In this document: in pieces, positions 50,511 to 58,366 of the stretch
How positions within the stretch are numbered: position 1 is the first letter of the stretch
How the letters are laid out: every line of letters starts with the position of its first letter
Assembly (NCBI GenBank): GCA_964453645.1
Contig: CAYVRJ010000005.1
Coordinates: forward strand, 62,001-126,000
DNA length: 64,000 bases
Source: CAYVRJ01 sp964453645
GTDB taxonomy: Bacteria > Bacillota > Clostridia > Christensenellales > JAWKQI01
Reading direction: 5' to 3'
The notes under the pieces: generated by a model
Databases searched by the model: none
What the model was told of the DNA's origin: nothing
Seen by the model: only the letters and a program-made list of their open reading frames with translations
Program-made: the position numbers and the translations under genes

Positions 50511-50540
50511 TATTATTATAAACGAATACTGGTTTTTTTA

Positions 50541-50588
50541 ACGCTTGACCAGCAGCATCACCGTCTCCACATGGGTTGTCTGGGGAAA
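50541..50588. repeat. 48-bp direct repeat, left (att-like)
   Basis: Perfect copy of 52450-52497. It begins ACGCTTGACCAGCAGCATCA and ends GTCTGGGGAAA. It is the last 48 bases of rlmD coding sequence in reverse complement; directly to its left the codon after LVKR would be TAA, the presumed original rlmD stop. Confidence 0.95.
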
Positions 50589-50594
50589 ATATCT

Positions 50595-51275
50595 TTAGTT
50601 AGAAAGGAATATTTCATCAAAGCAGTATTTAAATAAGTATTTAATCAATTCATCCATCAGTTCAAACAATCTTCCTTCTAATACTTGATATTCCTGAAAA
50701 TCGATGGGTTCACGTTGAGAACCATGAGCAACAGAATTTCTTAAGTTAACCAATTTATCTATAATCGGTTGATACTCGTGAAAGTATTTTTCATCTAAGC
50801 CTAACAAGTAAAAGTTCTCTTGCCACACACAATACATTAAGTTGGATTTTGTATTAATAATTGAATCTTTGATTCTGATTTGCCTGTCAAGATAATCTGA
50901 ATTGAATAACTTGGTTAAATCTTTTCTGCGATGAAATTTATGCAAATAATCTTCTGTAGGTGGAACAGAAATCAATTCTTTGCATTTGCGATTCATATCC
51001 TCGAAAGAGGAAAACTGCTTTGTTAAAGTAGCAGTTATTAATGAGTTGTTAAACTCTTTAACTTTTCGATTTGTAGAATTTACAAATTTTATATAGCACT
51101 CCATGCAATCCCTAAAAAAACCCTCAAAATGCGCATAAAGCATTACAATTAATACCTTGACTACTGCAATTTTATTATCGTCTTTTATAACATTTTTAAG
51201 ATGTCTATACTCATCTAGCCGCCAATACAAGGAGCACTCCATTTCTTCCCGAAATTCAATTAATTGTTCGCACAT
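50595..51275 (-). CDS. HEPN-domain putative RNase (MAE_28990/MAE_18760-like)
   Basis: A 226-residue, mostly helical protein. A HEPN R-x4-H motif is seen at Arg179-His184 (LRNSVAHGS), preceded by a helix like those of the MAE_28990/MAE_18760 HEPN group (VLIVMLYAHFEGFFRDCMEC at 41-60). HEPN proteins of this kind are usually metal-independent RNases acting as toxins or defence effectors. It overlaps the DUF262 gene by 16 bases. The stop lies six bases inside the left repeat boundary. Function is inferred; the motif is seen. Confidence 0.78.
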   Translation of the reverse strand: MCEQLIEFREEMECSLYWRLDEYRHLKNVIKDDNKIAVVKVLIVMLYAHFEGFFRDCMECYIKFVNSTNRKVKEFNNSLITATLTKQFSSFEDMNRKCKELISVPPTEDYLHKFHRRKDLTKLFNSDYLDRQIRIKDSIINTKSNLMYCVWQENFYLLGLDEKYFHEYQPIIDKLVNLRNSVAHGSQREPIDFQEYQVLEGRLFELMDELIKYLFKYCFDEIFLSN

Positions 51276-52378
51276 TGTTCAATTGCCTCACCAACCATAG
51301 TGATTCTTTCTTCAGTGTTTGCCTTTCCGCCAGTCCTAGTTTTCAAAAATCCTTCCGAAATACGAAGTTCAGTCAATGATGTTTTTAATAGTTCTTTATT
51401 TTTTTTGTCCAAACTATCACTACAAAGGGCAAGTCCACAGGTAAGGCTATCATACAAATACATAATAAAATCAGTTTTATATTTTTCTGCTTTTTTATCA
51501 ATTAAACTGGAAAAAGCATTTTTGCCATACATATTAACTATACAATTAAACACCATTTCAAAAGTGCTCTTTTCTTTTTTATAATCAAATTTATATTTTT
51601 TTAATGTAACCTTTTCCATATAATCTGTTAGAAAAAAATTTAAATCCTTTTTGTAGTTACTCAAATTATTTTTTAAGGAAAAATATCTAAGTACAAGCTC
51701 TTGATCTTTCTTGGTTTCAGAATAATCTTCAATAACATTTTCTATAGCTTTTTTAAAAAATTCATACTGACTACATTGTATTATAAAATCATTAAAAGAA
51801 TTTCCCAATAAACGGATAGTGGCATTTCTTACTTCTTGATCACTTAATATTTCACCACCAGTGTTAAGTCTTTTAAACATATGGTACCTAATATTTACAT
51901 CTGTTTCTTTTCTAAGAACCTCAATTCTAATGAAATTTCGCTTAAGCTTTAATTGAATTGGTCTTGGAAGATTATCAAAAGTATAATCATTAAGCTCTTT
52001 AATAATATCGCAACCTGTCAACAATAATTGGCTATTAATCTTTTCACTACAAAAATCTTTCCTTAATTCATCTTCAATATCATTATATCTAAAATGCAAA
52101 TAAGTTGAAATTCTCTGTAATCCATCAATTAGTTCATATATTCCATCTTCAATTTCGATTACAAAAATTGGAGGTATTGGCATTTCTAAAATTAAAGATT
52201 CAATAAACATGGACTGTTTTTCTTCTGACCATCTAAACATTCTCTGATAGTCAGGTGAAATTATTAACTCTTTATTATTGTACATATCTAACAACTCATT
52301 AAATGATATATCGAAATTCTTTGTTTTAACAGTTGTAGTTTGAGTATCAATCGCCTGCACTAGCTCTAACTTTTCCAT
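51260..52378 (-). CDS. DUF262 (GmrS/ParB-like) protein
   Basis: A 372-residue protein with the DUF262 core: YQRMFRW (Y44-Q45-R46), the nucleotide-site motif IDGLQR at 84-89 (usually DGQQR), FKRLNTGGEILSDQEVRNA at 168-186, and a C-terminal stretch RTGGKANTEERI. DUF262 is the GmrS half of GmrSD modification-dependent restriction and part of SspE; here no DUF1524 HNH nuclease domain is visible and the partner is instead a HEPN protein. ATG 52378 has GGAGG eight bases before it. Likely sensor, regulator or antitoxin of the pair; unproven. Confidence 0.85.
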   Translation of the reverse strand: MEKLELVQAIDTQTTTVKTKNFDISFNELLDMYNNKELIISPDYQRMFRWSEEKQSMFIESLILEMPIPPIFVIEIEDGIYELIDGLQRISTYLHFRYNDIEDELRKDFCSEKINSQLLLTGCDIIKELNDYTFDNLPRPIQLKLKRNFIRIEVLRKETDVNIRYHMFKRLNTGGEILSDQEVRNATIRLLGNSFNDFIIQCSQYEFFKKAIENVIEDYSETKKDQELVLRYFSLKNNLSNYKKDLNFFLTDYMEKVTLKKYKFDYKKEKSTFEMVFNCIVNMYGKNAFSSLIDKKAEKYKTDFIMYLYDSLTCGLALCSDSLDKKNKELLKTSLTELRISEGFLKTRTGGKANTEERITMVGEAIEQCANN

Positions 52379-52410
52379 TATCATAACCTCCAATTATTTA
52401 ATTCTAATAA

Positions 52411-52430
52411 AAATGATACAAACATCATTT
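52411..52430. promoter_or_regulatory. Perfect inverted repeat before the DUF262 gene
   Basis: AAATGAT (52411-52417), six bases and ATCATTT (52424-52430), about 33 bases upstream of ATG 52378 and inside the island. Candidate operator for autoregulation. Confidence 0.55.
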
Positions 52431-52434
52431 ATTA

Positions 52435-53769
52435 CTATCCGCAAATGCTACGCTTGACCAGCAGCATCACCGTCTCCACATGGGTTGTCTGGGGAAACAG
52501 ATCAAAGGGGGCACAAGCTTTTGGTTCAAAACAATCGGTGAGTAAACTCACGTCCCGGCAAAGAGTTGCAGGGTCGCAGGAGATGTACACCAACCGCTGG
52601 GGTGCACTCTTTTTTAACAGTTCAATGGTGCTTAAATCCAGTCCCCGGCGAGGGGGATCCACAAACACAACGTCAAAGGATTGCCCTTCCTTTAAGAGTC
52701 CTGTTTCGCAGCACAGGAAACGTGCGTTTTCGATCTCGTTCATAGCTGCGTTGGTTTTCGCATCCGCAACAGCCCTTTCCACAATTTCTACACCCAGCAG
52801 TTCCTTTGCTTTGTGGGCCGTACAAAGCCCAATGGTTCCCGTTCCGCAGTATAAATCCAGCACCCTGTCCTCTGGGGTGATTTGGGCGTATTCATAGGCC
52901 TTTGCGTACAGGTTTTGGGTTTGAGGGGTGTTGATTTGAAAAAAGGAGTTGAGAGAGATGTGAAATCGTTTGTCAAACAACGTCTCCGCCAGTACCCCCT
53001 CCCCAAACACTGGGTATGAAACATCCCCGAGGATTGCGTTGGTATTCTTGGTGTTTTGGTTGATCACTAAAGTTTTTAGATTGATCTTTTGTTTGAGAAA
53101 CGCTGCTAGTTCATCTGCCCAAGGAAACTCCTTGCCGTTGATCACCAGCCCCACCATTGCTTCTCCCTGTTGATTGGTGCGAATAATCAGATGCCGAAGC
53201 AACCCCGTTCCCGTTCCTTCGTCGTAAACGGCAATGGCCTTCTCCCGCACGAAGGAGAGTACGGCGTTCATCCCCTCGTCCGAATGTTCTTGCAACAGAC
53301 AGCGGGAAATGGGTACGATATCGTGGCTCTTGGGTTTATAAAAGCCCAAAATGGCTTGTCCGTCCCTAAAACCAAAGGGCAGGGAGACTTTGTTGCGGTA
53401 GTGAAGCTCTTTGGGGGAAGGTTTGATCGGTTCCACATCCAGCGAAACGCCCCCAATGCGCTCCAAGCAGTTTTGCACATAATTTTGTTTATATAAGAGC
53501 TGTCCCTCTTGGTTCATAAACATGAGGGAACATCCCCCACACTGCTTAAAATAGGGGCAGGGTGGGGTAATGCGGAAGGGGGAGGGAGAGAGGATTTCTT
53601 CCAGACGGGCAACGCAATATTTTTTTGCAACTTTAATAATCTTTGCCCGGACGTGTTCCCCCGGCAGGGCACCGGCCACAAAGACGACGACATCTTGGCT
53701 TCGGCCCACCCCTGCTCCGTCCACAGTTAAATCATGTATGGTGAATTCTATTACTTCGTTTTTCTTCAT
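52435..53769 (-). CDS. rlmD: 23S rRNA (uracil-5-)-methyltransferase, RumA/RlmD family
   Basis: A 444-residue SAM enzyme methylating uridine in 23S rRNA. N-terminal TRAM domain (about 5-62), Fe-S cysteines in CPYFKQCGGC, SAM motif DLYCGTGTIGLC, FVDPPRRGL and the catalytic Cys in VYISCDPATLCRD. The last four residues, SICG, come from inserted DNA: excising the island through the 48-bp repeats would give a 440-residue protein ending LLVKR. metK would then lie just downstream on the same strand. Confidence 0.94.
   Translation of the reverse strand: MKKNEVIEFTIHDLTVDGAGVGRSQDVVVFVAGALPGEHVRAKIIKVAKKYCVARLEEILSPSPFRITPPCPYFKQCGGCSLMFMNQEGQLLYKQNYVQNCLERIGGVSLDVEPIKPSPKELHYRNKVSLPFGFRDGQAILGFYKPKSHDIVPISRCLLQEHSDEGMNAVLSFVREKAIAVYDEGTGTGLLRHLIIRTNQQGEAMVGLVINGKEFPWADELAAFLKQKINLKTLVINQNTKNTNAILGDVSYPVFGEGVLAETLFDKRFHISLNSFFQINTPQTQNLYAKAYEYAQITPEDRVLDLYCGTGTIGLCTAHKAKELLGVEIVERAVADAKTNAAMNEIENARFLCCETGLLKEGQSFDVVFVDPPRRGLDLSTIELLKKSAPQRLVYISCDPATLCRDVSLLTDCFEPKACAPFDLFPQTTHVETVMLLVKRSICG
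52450..52497. repeat. 48-bp direct repeat, right (att-like)
   Basis: Perfect copy of 50541-50588, lying within the 3' end of rlmD. Because of the insertion the gene now reads LVKR then SICG and TAG at 52437-52439 region instead of stopping after LVKR. Confidence 0.95.
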
Positions 53770-53889
53770 AATCTTTCTTATTATATTGCTTCTCTGTCAA
53801 AAAAGCAATGCGTTTGATTTTTCACAAAAAGGGCTATGCAAATGGAGAAAAGTATTGTAGAATTAAGGAAAAAGTTTTCGGAGGTCACT

Positions 53890-54456
53890 ATGGAAAAGTT
53901 TTCTCACGATGTTATAAAGCGTTCCTTTGAAAAGATGGACAAGAGTAAACAAATTTTTATGAACGAATTGGCGCATATCCGTGCGGGCAGGGCAAATCCT
54001 CAGCTTTTGGACAGCATTAAAGTGGATTACTACGGCACACCCACACCGCTGGTTCAAATGGCAAATATCTCTGCCCCCGAACCAAGGTTGCTTGTCATTT
54101 CGTTGTTCGATCAAAAGATGCTGCACGATGTGGAAAAAGCAATTCAAAAATCTGAACTGGGGATCAACCCTTCCAACGACGGCAAAGTCATTCGCTTGCT
54201 CTTCCCCGAGCTCACCCAGGAGCGCAGAAAAGAGCTGGTCAAAGGTTTAAAGAAAAAGGCCGAAGATGAAAAAGTGGCCATTCGCAACGTGCGCAGAGAT
54301 ACCAACGAAGCGTTAAAAAAGCTGCAAAAAGCTGCTGAAATCACCGAGGACGATCTTGCCGATTACGAAAAGGAAGTGCAAAAACTTACCGACGACTTCA
54401 TGGGGCAAATCGACAAACTCTCTGCCGAAAAAGAAAAGGAGATCATGTCCGTTTGA
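53890..54456 (+). CDS. frr: Ribosome recycling factor
   Basis: A 188-residue factor that splits the post-termination ribosome with EF-G. The three-helix bundle ends show the family patterns LAHIRAGRANPQLLDSIKVD, YYGTPTPLVQMANIS and IRNVRRDTNEALKK. ATG 53890 has GGAGG six bases upstream. The usual preceding pyrH and tsf genes are not here; the opposite-strand rlmD is. Confidence 0.97.
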   Translation: MEKFSHDVIKRSFEKMDKSKQIFMNELAHIRAGRANPQLLDSIKVDYYGTPTPLVQMANISAPEPRLLVISLFDQKMLHDVEKAIQKSELGINPSNDGKVIRLLFPELTQERRKELVKGLKKKAEDEKVAIRNVRRDTNEALKKLQKAAEITEDDLADYEKEVQKLTDDFMGQIDKLSAEKEKEIMSV

Positions 54457-54677
54457 TCAATGTGCTGGGTATGGAAGTGCATACAGCAAAGGAGCTGCTT
54501 TTGCAAACGGGTTGTGTAAAAGCGGTGAACCTTTTCCCCTGTGACGATAAAATGAAACCCGGGGATTCCCATCGGGTGGTTCGCCAAACCTTGGCGGGTG
54601 AGACGGTTACGCTGCTCTTTGGACAATTTATAACGGATATTACGAGGGTGCATGGACAAGACAAAGAAGAAGCTTAA
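54453..54677 (+). CDS. Small protein between frr and uppS, unknown
   Basis: A 74-residue open frame that overlaps the frr stop by four bases (TTGA) and uppS by 26 bases, so it is held in register at both ends like a true operon gene. It would start at TTG 54453 (GGAG eleven bases upstream) or at ATG 54471. The sequence has no motif I recognise; VVRQTLAGETVTLLFGQFI looks like two strands. It may be a clade-specific small protein. Confidence 0.55.
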   Translation: MINVLGMEVHTAKELLLQTGCVKAVNLFPCDDKMKPGDSHRVVRQTLAGETVTLLFGQFITDITRVHGQDKEEA

Positions 54678-55368
54678 CCACATAGGCATCATCATGGACG
54701 GCAACGGCCGTTATGCCAAAAAAAGAGGGTTAATCCGCTCCATGGGGCACAGTGCCGGGGTGGAGAACGTTCGGCGCACCTTAAAACACTTGGACAAACT
54801 GGGGGTTCCCCACCTGACCCTCTATGCCTTTTCCACCGAGAACTGGAAGCGCCCCGAGGAGGAGGTGAGCTTTTTAATGAAGCTCCTCCTCAAATATTTA
54901 ACAAAAGAACTGCCCGAACTCATGGCACAAAACGTTAAAATCGATGCCATCGGCCATCTTTTCGCCCTGCCCGGCGAGGTGTTAAGGGCCATCGAAAACG
55001 CCATGGAGGTTACAAAAGACAACACGGGGCTTTGTGTGCACTTTGCCATCAACTACGGTTCTCGTGCAGAGATCGTGGGGGGCATAAAGGAGATACACAA
55101 AGACATTTTGGCAGGTAAACTGACGCTGGAGGACATAACAGAAGAATCCTTTAAAAATTATCTCTACACCAAAGACGTACCCGATCCGGACTTAATCATT
55201 CGCACCGGGGGGGAGATGAGGCTTTCTAACTTTTTGCTCTATCAGGGGGCATATTCCGAGTTGGTATTTGTTGATAAATACTGGCCCGATTTTGATGAAA
55301 ATGATATTGACTCTGCGATACAAGTGTTTTATCAAAAGCAGAGGCGGTTTGGCGGTTTGGATGATTAA
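54652..55368 (+). CDS. uppS: Undecaprenyl diphosphate synthase
   Basis: A 238-residue cis-prenyltransferase making the C55 lipid carrier for wall synthesis. Signatures are IIMDGNGRYAKKRG (catalytic Asp; Tyr where most have Trp), TLYAFSTENWKRP and DLIIRTGGEMRLSNFLLYQ. It uses isopentenyl units from the MEP pathway genes dxr and ispG downstream. Its stop overlaps cdsA by eight bases. Confidence 0.97.
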   Translation: MDKTKKKLNHIGIIMDGNGRYAKKRGLIRSMGHSAGVENVRRTLKHLDKLGVPHLTLYAFSTENWKRPEEEVSFLMKLLLKYLTKELPELMAQNVKIDAIGHLFALPGEVLRAIENAMEVTKDNTGLCVHFAINYGSRAEIVGGIKEIHKDILAGKLTLEDITEESFKNYLYTKDVPDPDLIIRTGGEMRLSNFLLYQGAYSELVFVDKYWPDFDENDIDSAIQVFYQKQRRFGGLDD

Positions 55369-56140
55369 ACGAATTTTGGTTGCAGTGCTCTTAATCGGTG
55401 TGGCAGGGGGATGCATTTACTTGGGAGGATATTTCCTGTTTTCCCTCATCCTCACGGTGTCCATGCTGTGCCAGTACGAGATGCACACCATCATTAAGTT
55501 AGAAGCACACATACGTGTTGTCAACTATATTGCAGCGCTGATGATGGGCTGTGTCTATTACATGAACCTCTACGGCGGACTTTTGGTGTTGGTCCTTTAT
55601 TTCATTATGTTGTGTATCCTAGGGGTTTTAAAGAACGACTTTGAATCTGTGAAGGCAGGGATTTTGAGCTTCCTCTATCCCCAGATCTTCTTTGTTTTTA
55701 TATATGCCATTATAGCAAGTCCTCGAAACATCACGGATTTTGTGATTATCTTCACCATACTGGCTTCTTCCGTAACCGATATCTTTGCCCTCTTTTGTGG
55801 CAAGCTGTTTGGCAAGCACAAGCTGTGTGAGACCATCAGCCCTAAAAAGACGGTGGAAGGTGCTGTGGGGGGATTTATATTCGGCAGCCTGTGCGCCTTT
55901 CTCTTTGGTGCACTCTTTGGCGGCACCTTCCACATACAACACAACTTGCTGCGGTTTTTAACTTCGTCTATGATCCTCTCCATACTCTCGCAGTTTGGGG
56001 ATTTGTTTGCATCCATCATCAAGCGTCACTATGGCGCCAAGGATTTCGGCAATCTGCTGCCCGGTCACGGGGGGGTGCTGGACAGGGTGGACTCCATCAT
56101 ATTCATTGCACCCGTGTCCTATCTTTTGTTGGTTATTTAG
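55361..56140 (+). CDS. cdsA: Phosphatidate cytidylyltransferase
   Basis: A 259-residue membrane enzyme with about eight helices that makes CDP-diacylglycerol for phospholipids. The family signature near the C-terminus is SPKKTVEGAVGG and GDLFASIIKRHYGAKDFGNL with PGHGGVLDRVDS. ATG 55361 lies inside the uppS end. Confidence 0.95.
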   Translation: MIKRILVAVLLIGVAGGCIYLGGYFLFSLILTVSMLCQYEMHTIIKLEAHIRVVNYIAALMMGCVYYMNLYGGLLVLVLYFIMLCILGVLKNDFESVKAGILSFLYPQIFFVFIYAIIASPRNITDFVIIFTILASSVTDIFALFCGKLFGKHKLCETISPKKTVEGAVGGFIFGSLCAFLFGALFGGTFHIQHNLLRFLTSSMILSILSQFGDLFASIIKRHYGAKDFGNLLPGHGGVLDRVDSIIFIAPVSYLLLVI

Positions 56141-56149
56141 GAGATTTTT

Positions 56150-57277
56150 TTGAAAAGACTGAGTATCATCGGCTCCACCGGCTCCATCGGCACATCGGCC
56201 TTGCGGGTGGTGTCTCAGCGAGACGACATTGAACTGTTTGGCCTTTGCGCCCATAAAAATGTCGATCTGCTGATTGAACAAATAAAGCTATATAAGCCCA
56301 GAGTGGCTTGCCTAACGGGGTATACAAATTCTCCCGAGCTTAGAAAAAATGCCGGAAGTACCGAACTTTTTTTTGGCGAAAACGCCTATGAACTTTGCCT
56401 TGAGAAAAATAGCTGCGATATAGCCCTCATCGCTTCTCTGGGCATTGCGGGGCTTTCTTCCCTGCTCTTCGGAATTAAAAACGATATTCAAATTGCCCTT
56501 GCCAACAAGGAATCCCTGGTGTGCGGGGGAGCCATTGTCAACCAACTGTTAAAAGAGAAAAACGCTTCCATTCTGCCCGTGGACTCGGAGCTGAGTGCAC
56601 TGTTTCAGTGTTTAAAGGGGTACGACCTATCGGGGGTGAAACGGCTCATCTTAACCGCATCGGGTGGTGCACTGCGCACCTTAAGTAAAGAAAAGATGTT
56701 GGGTGCCACGGTGGACGAGGTGCTGCGCCATCCCAACTGGAATATGGGTAAAAAAATAACGGTGGACTGTGCCACCATGATCAACAAGGGTTTGGAAGTC
56801 ATCGAGACATCCCACCTCTTTCGAACGGATATTTCAAAAATCGACATTGTCATACATCCTCAGAGCATAATACATTCCATGGTGGAATACAATAATAGTG
56901 CGGTGATTGCCCATATGTCCCCCACCGATATGTGCCATGCCATCGAATATGCCCTTTGTTATCCACAAGTCAACGAGAGCGTGTGCGGGTATCTGAATTT
57001 TGCGAAAGTGGGCACCCTCACCTTTGAGGAACCGGACTTTGAAAAATTCCCCTGCCTAAAGCTGGCCCTCACGTGCCTGGCCCATTCGCCTTGGGCGTGC
57101 GTGGTGCTCAATGCGGCAAACGAAGTGGCGGTGGATAAATTTTTACGGGGTGAAATCACCTTTGGGCAAATTTATGGGTTAATACACGGCGCTTTGGAGG
57201 CTTTAACGCCCATAGATTGTAAAAATATTGAGAACGTTTTTGAAACGGATAGATTGACCAGAGAATTTATGAAATAA
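56150..57277 (+). CDS. dxr: 1-deoxy-D-xylulose 5-phosphate reductoisomerase
   Basis: A 375-residue NADPH enzyme, second step of the MEP isoprenoid pathway. Motifs are GSTGSIGTSALRVV, LANKESLVCGG, PVDSELSALFQCL (metal Asp and Glu; HSA in most is LSA here), HPNWNMGKKITVDCATM and IHPQSIIHSMV. It starts with TTG 56150 after AGGAG. Confidence 0.96.
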   Translation: MKRLSIIGSTGSIGTSALRVVSQRDDIELFGLCAHKNVDLLIEQIKLYKPRVACLTGYTNSPELRKNAGSTELFFGENAYELCLEKNSCDIALIASLGIAGLSSLLFGIKNDIQIALANKESLVCGGAIVNQLLKEKNASILPVDSELSALFQCLKGYDLSGVKRLILTASGGALRTLSKEKMLGATVDEVLRHPNWNMGKKITVDCATMINKGLEVIETSHLFRTDISKIDIVIHPQSIIHSMVEYNNSAVIAHMSPTDMCHAIEYALCYPQVNESVCGYLNFAKVGTLTFEEPDFEKFPCLKLALTCLAHSPWACVVLNAANEVAVDKFLRGEITFGQIYGLIHGALEALTPIDCKNIENVFETDRLTREFMK

Positions 57278-57313
57278 TAGATTGTACAAAATTGATGCGG
57301 AGGTTATACACTC

Positions 57314-58360
57314 TTGGAGTTTTTTTCAACAGCTTTGGGGATCATCGGTGCACTGCTGCTGCTCACCCTGCTGGTGGTGATTCACGAAGCAGGACATTTT
57401 AGTGCAGGCAGACGGCTGGGGTTTCGAATTGAAGAGTTTGCCGTGGGCTTTGGGCCGAAGGCCTTAAAGTGGGTTAAAAAAGGTATTTTATACACCGTGC
57501 GGTGGTTGCCCTTTGGGGGATTTGTGCGGTTCTTTGGGGATAACGAAGAGGCGGAAAACCCGTCTAGCCCCGACAACTTCAACAACAAACCCATCTACAA
57601 GCGTTTAATCGTGTTTGCGGCAGGGCCTCTCACCAACATTGTGTTTGGGTTTATATTAACCGTGGTTGTCCTAGTTGCCTTTGGGGACTACGCCCCCTTT
57701 ATCGGCACAACCCTGCCCGGCTCTCCCGCCGAAAAAGCGGGAATCCTTGCGGACGACCGCATTGTGGAAGTGGACGGTCAGCGGATTGATTTTTATACAG
57801 AGCTGCAAATCGGCAATGTATTTCGGGGTAAAACCGGGGATGTCTCCGCAGTAACCGTGGAGCGGGGCGGAGAACGCTTAACCTTCGACGTACCCTATGA
57901 ATTTAACAAAGAGTACAACCGGGATATGATCGGCATCACCTATCGCCACGGCCGCATGAACTACGACGTTTTTAGTGCCATCGGCCTTTCCTTTAAGTGG
58001 CTGTATATCAACATTGTGGCCATCTTAGACACCATTGTGGGTGTGTTCTTCTTGGGCAGAGGGGCAGCGGATATGGCCGGATTTGTGGGCACCATCGCCA
58101 TCATTTCCGAAGTCATCCGCTCCAACGCGGAAAATGCCCTGCGGCTGGCCGCCATCATCAGCATGAACTTAGGTGTTGTCAACTTGCTGCCATTACCCGC
58201 CTTGGACGGGGGTAAGATTGTTCTGCTGGGAGTAGAAAAGGTGCGCAGACGGCAATTACCCGTTAAGGTGGAGATGTTTATCAATTTGCTGGGTTTTGCC
58301 TTTTTAATCGTGTGTATGCTGTTGCTCACCATTCAGGACATTTCCCGGCTGGTGGGGTAA
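57314..58360 (+). CDS. rseP: Site-2 membrane protease RseP
   Basis: A 348-residue intramembrane zinc metalloprotease (RasP in Bacillus) that cleaves anti-sigma factors and signal peptides. Helix 1 carries HEAGH near residues 24-28; a PDZ domain (about 120-205, LPGSPAEKAGILADDRIVEV) follows; the third zinc ligand is in NLLPLPALDGG. It starts with TTG 57314, with GGAGG ten bases upstream. Confidence 0.95.
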   Translation: MEFFSTALGIIGALLLLTLLVVIHEAGHFSAGRRLGFRIEEFAVGFGPKALKWVKKGILYTVRWLPFGGFVRFFGDNEEAENPSSPDNFNNKPIYKRLIVFAAGPLTNIVFGFILTVVVLVAFGDYAPFIGTTLPGSPAEKAGILADDRIVEVDGQRIDFYTELQIGNVFRGKTGDVSAVTVERGGERLTFDVPYEFNKEYNRDMIGITYRHGRMNYDVFSAIGLSFKWLYINIVAILDTIVGVFFLGRGAADMAGFVGTIAIISEVIRSNAENALRLAAIISMNLGVVNLLPLPALDGGKIVLLGVEKVRRRQLPVKVEMFINLLGFAFLIVCMLLLTIQDISRLVG

Positions 58361-58366
58361 TAACCC

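Larger units (their letters stand above)
50589..52449. mobile_element. AT-rich two-gene island between direct repeats
   Basis: A 1,861-base insert carrying only the DUF262 and HEPN genes. Its base content is unlike the neighbours: bases 51541-51600 have 11 G+C of 60, while 52621-52680 in rlmD have 31 of 60. Perfect 48-bp direct repeats taken from the 3' end of rlmD flank it. The 3' end of rumA/rlmD is a known integration site for streptococcal integrative elements. No integrase or transposase is present, so it is either mobilised in trans or a decayed remnant. Confidence 0.88.

Noticed and set aside
50450..50540. SAM riboswitch before metK
   Set aside because: The leader is only about 90 bases with no S-box helices or terminator; only a promoter is seen.
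50589..52449. Insertion sequence or transposon as the vehicle of the two-gene island
   Set aside because: No transposase and no terminal inverted repeats; the 48-bp direct repeats derive from a gene end, which fits site-specific recombination better than IS target duplication.
54453..54470. Frameshifted 3' extension of frr
   Set aside because: RRF is full length at its own stop; the following frame does not resemble any RRF sequence.
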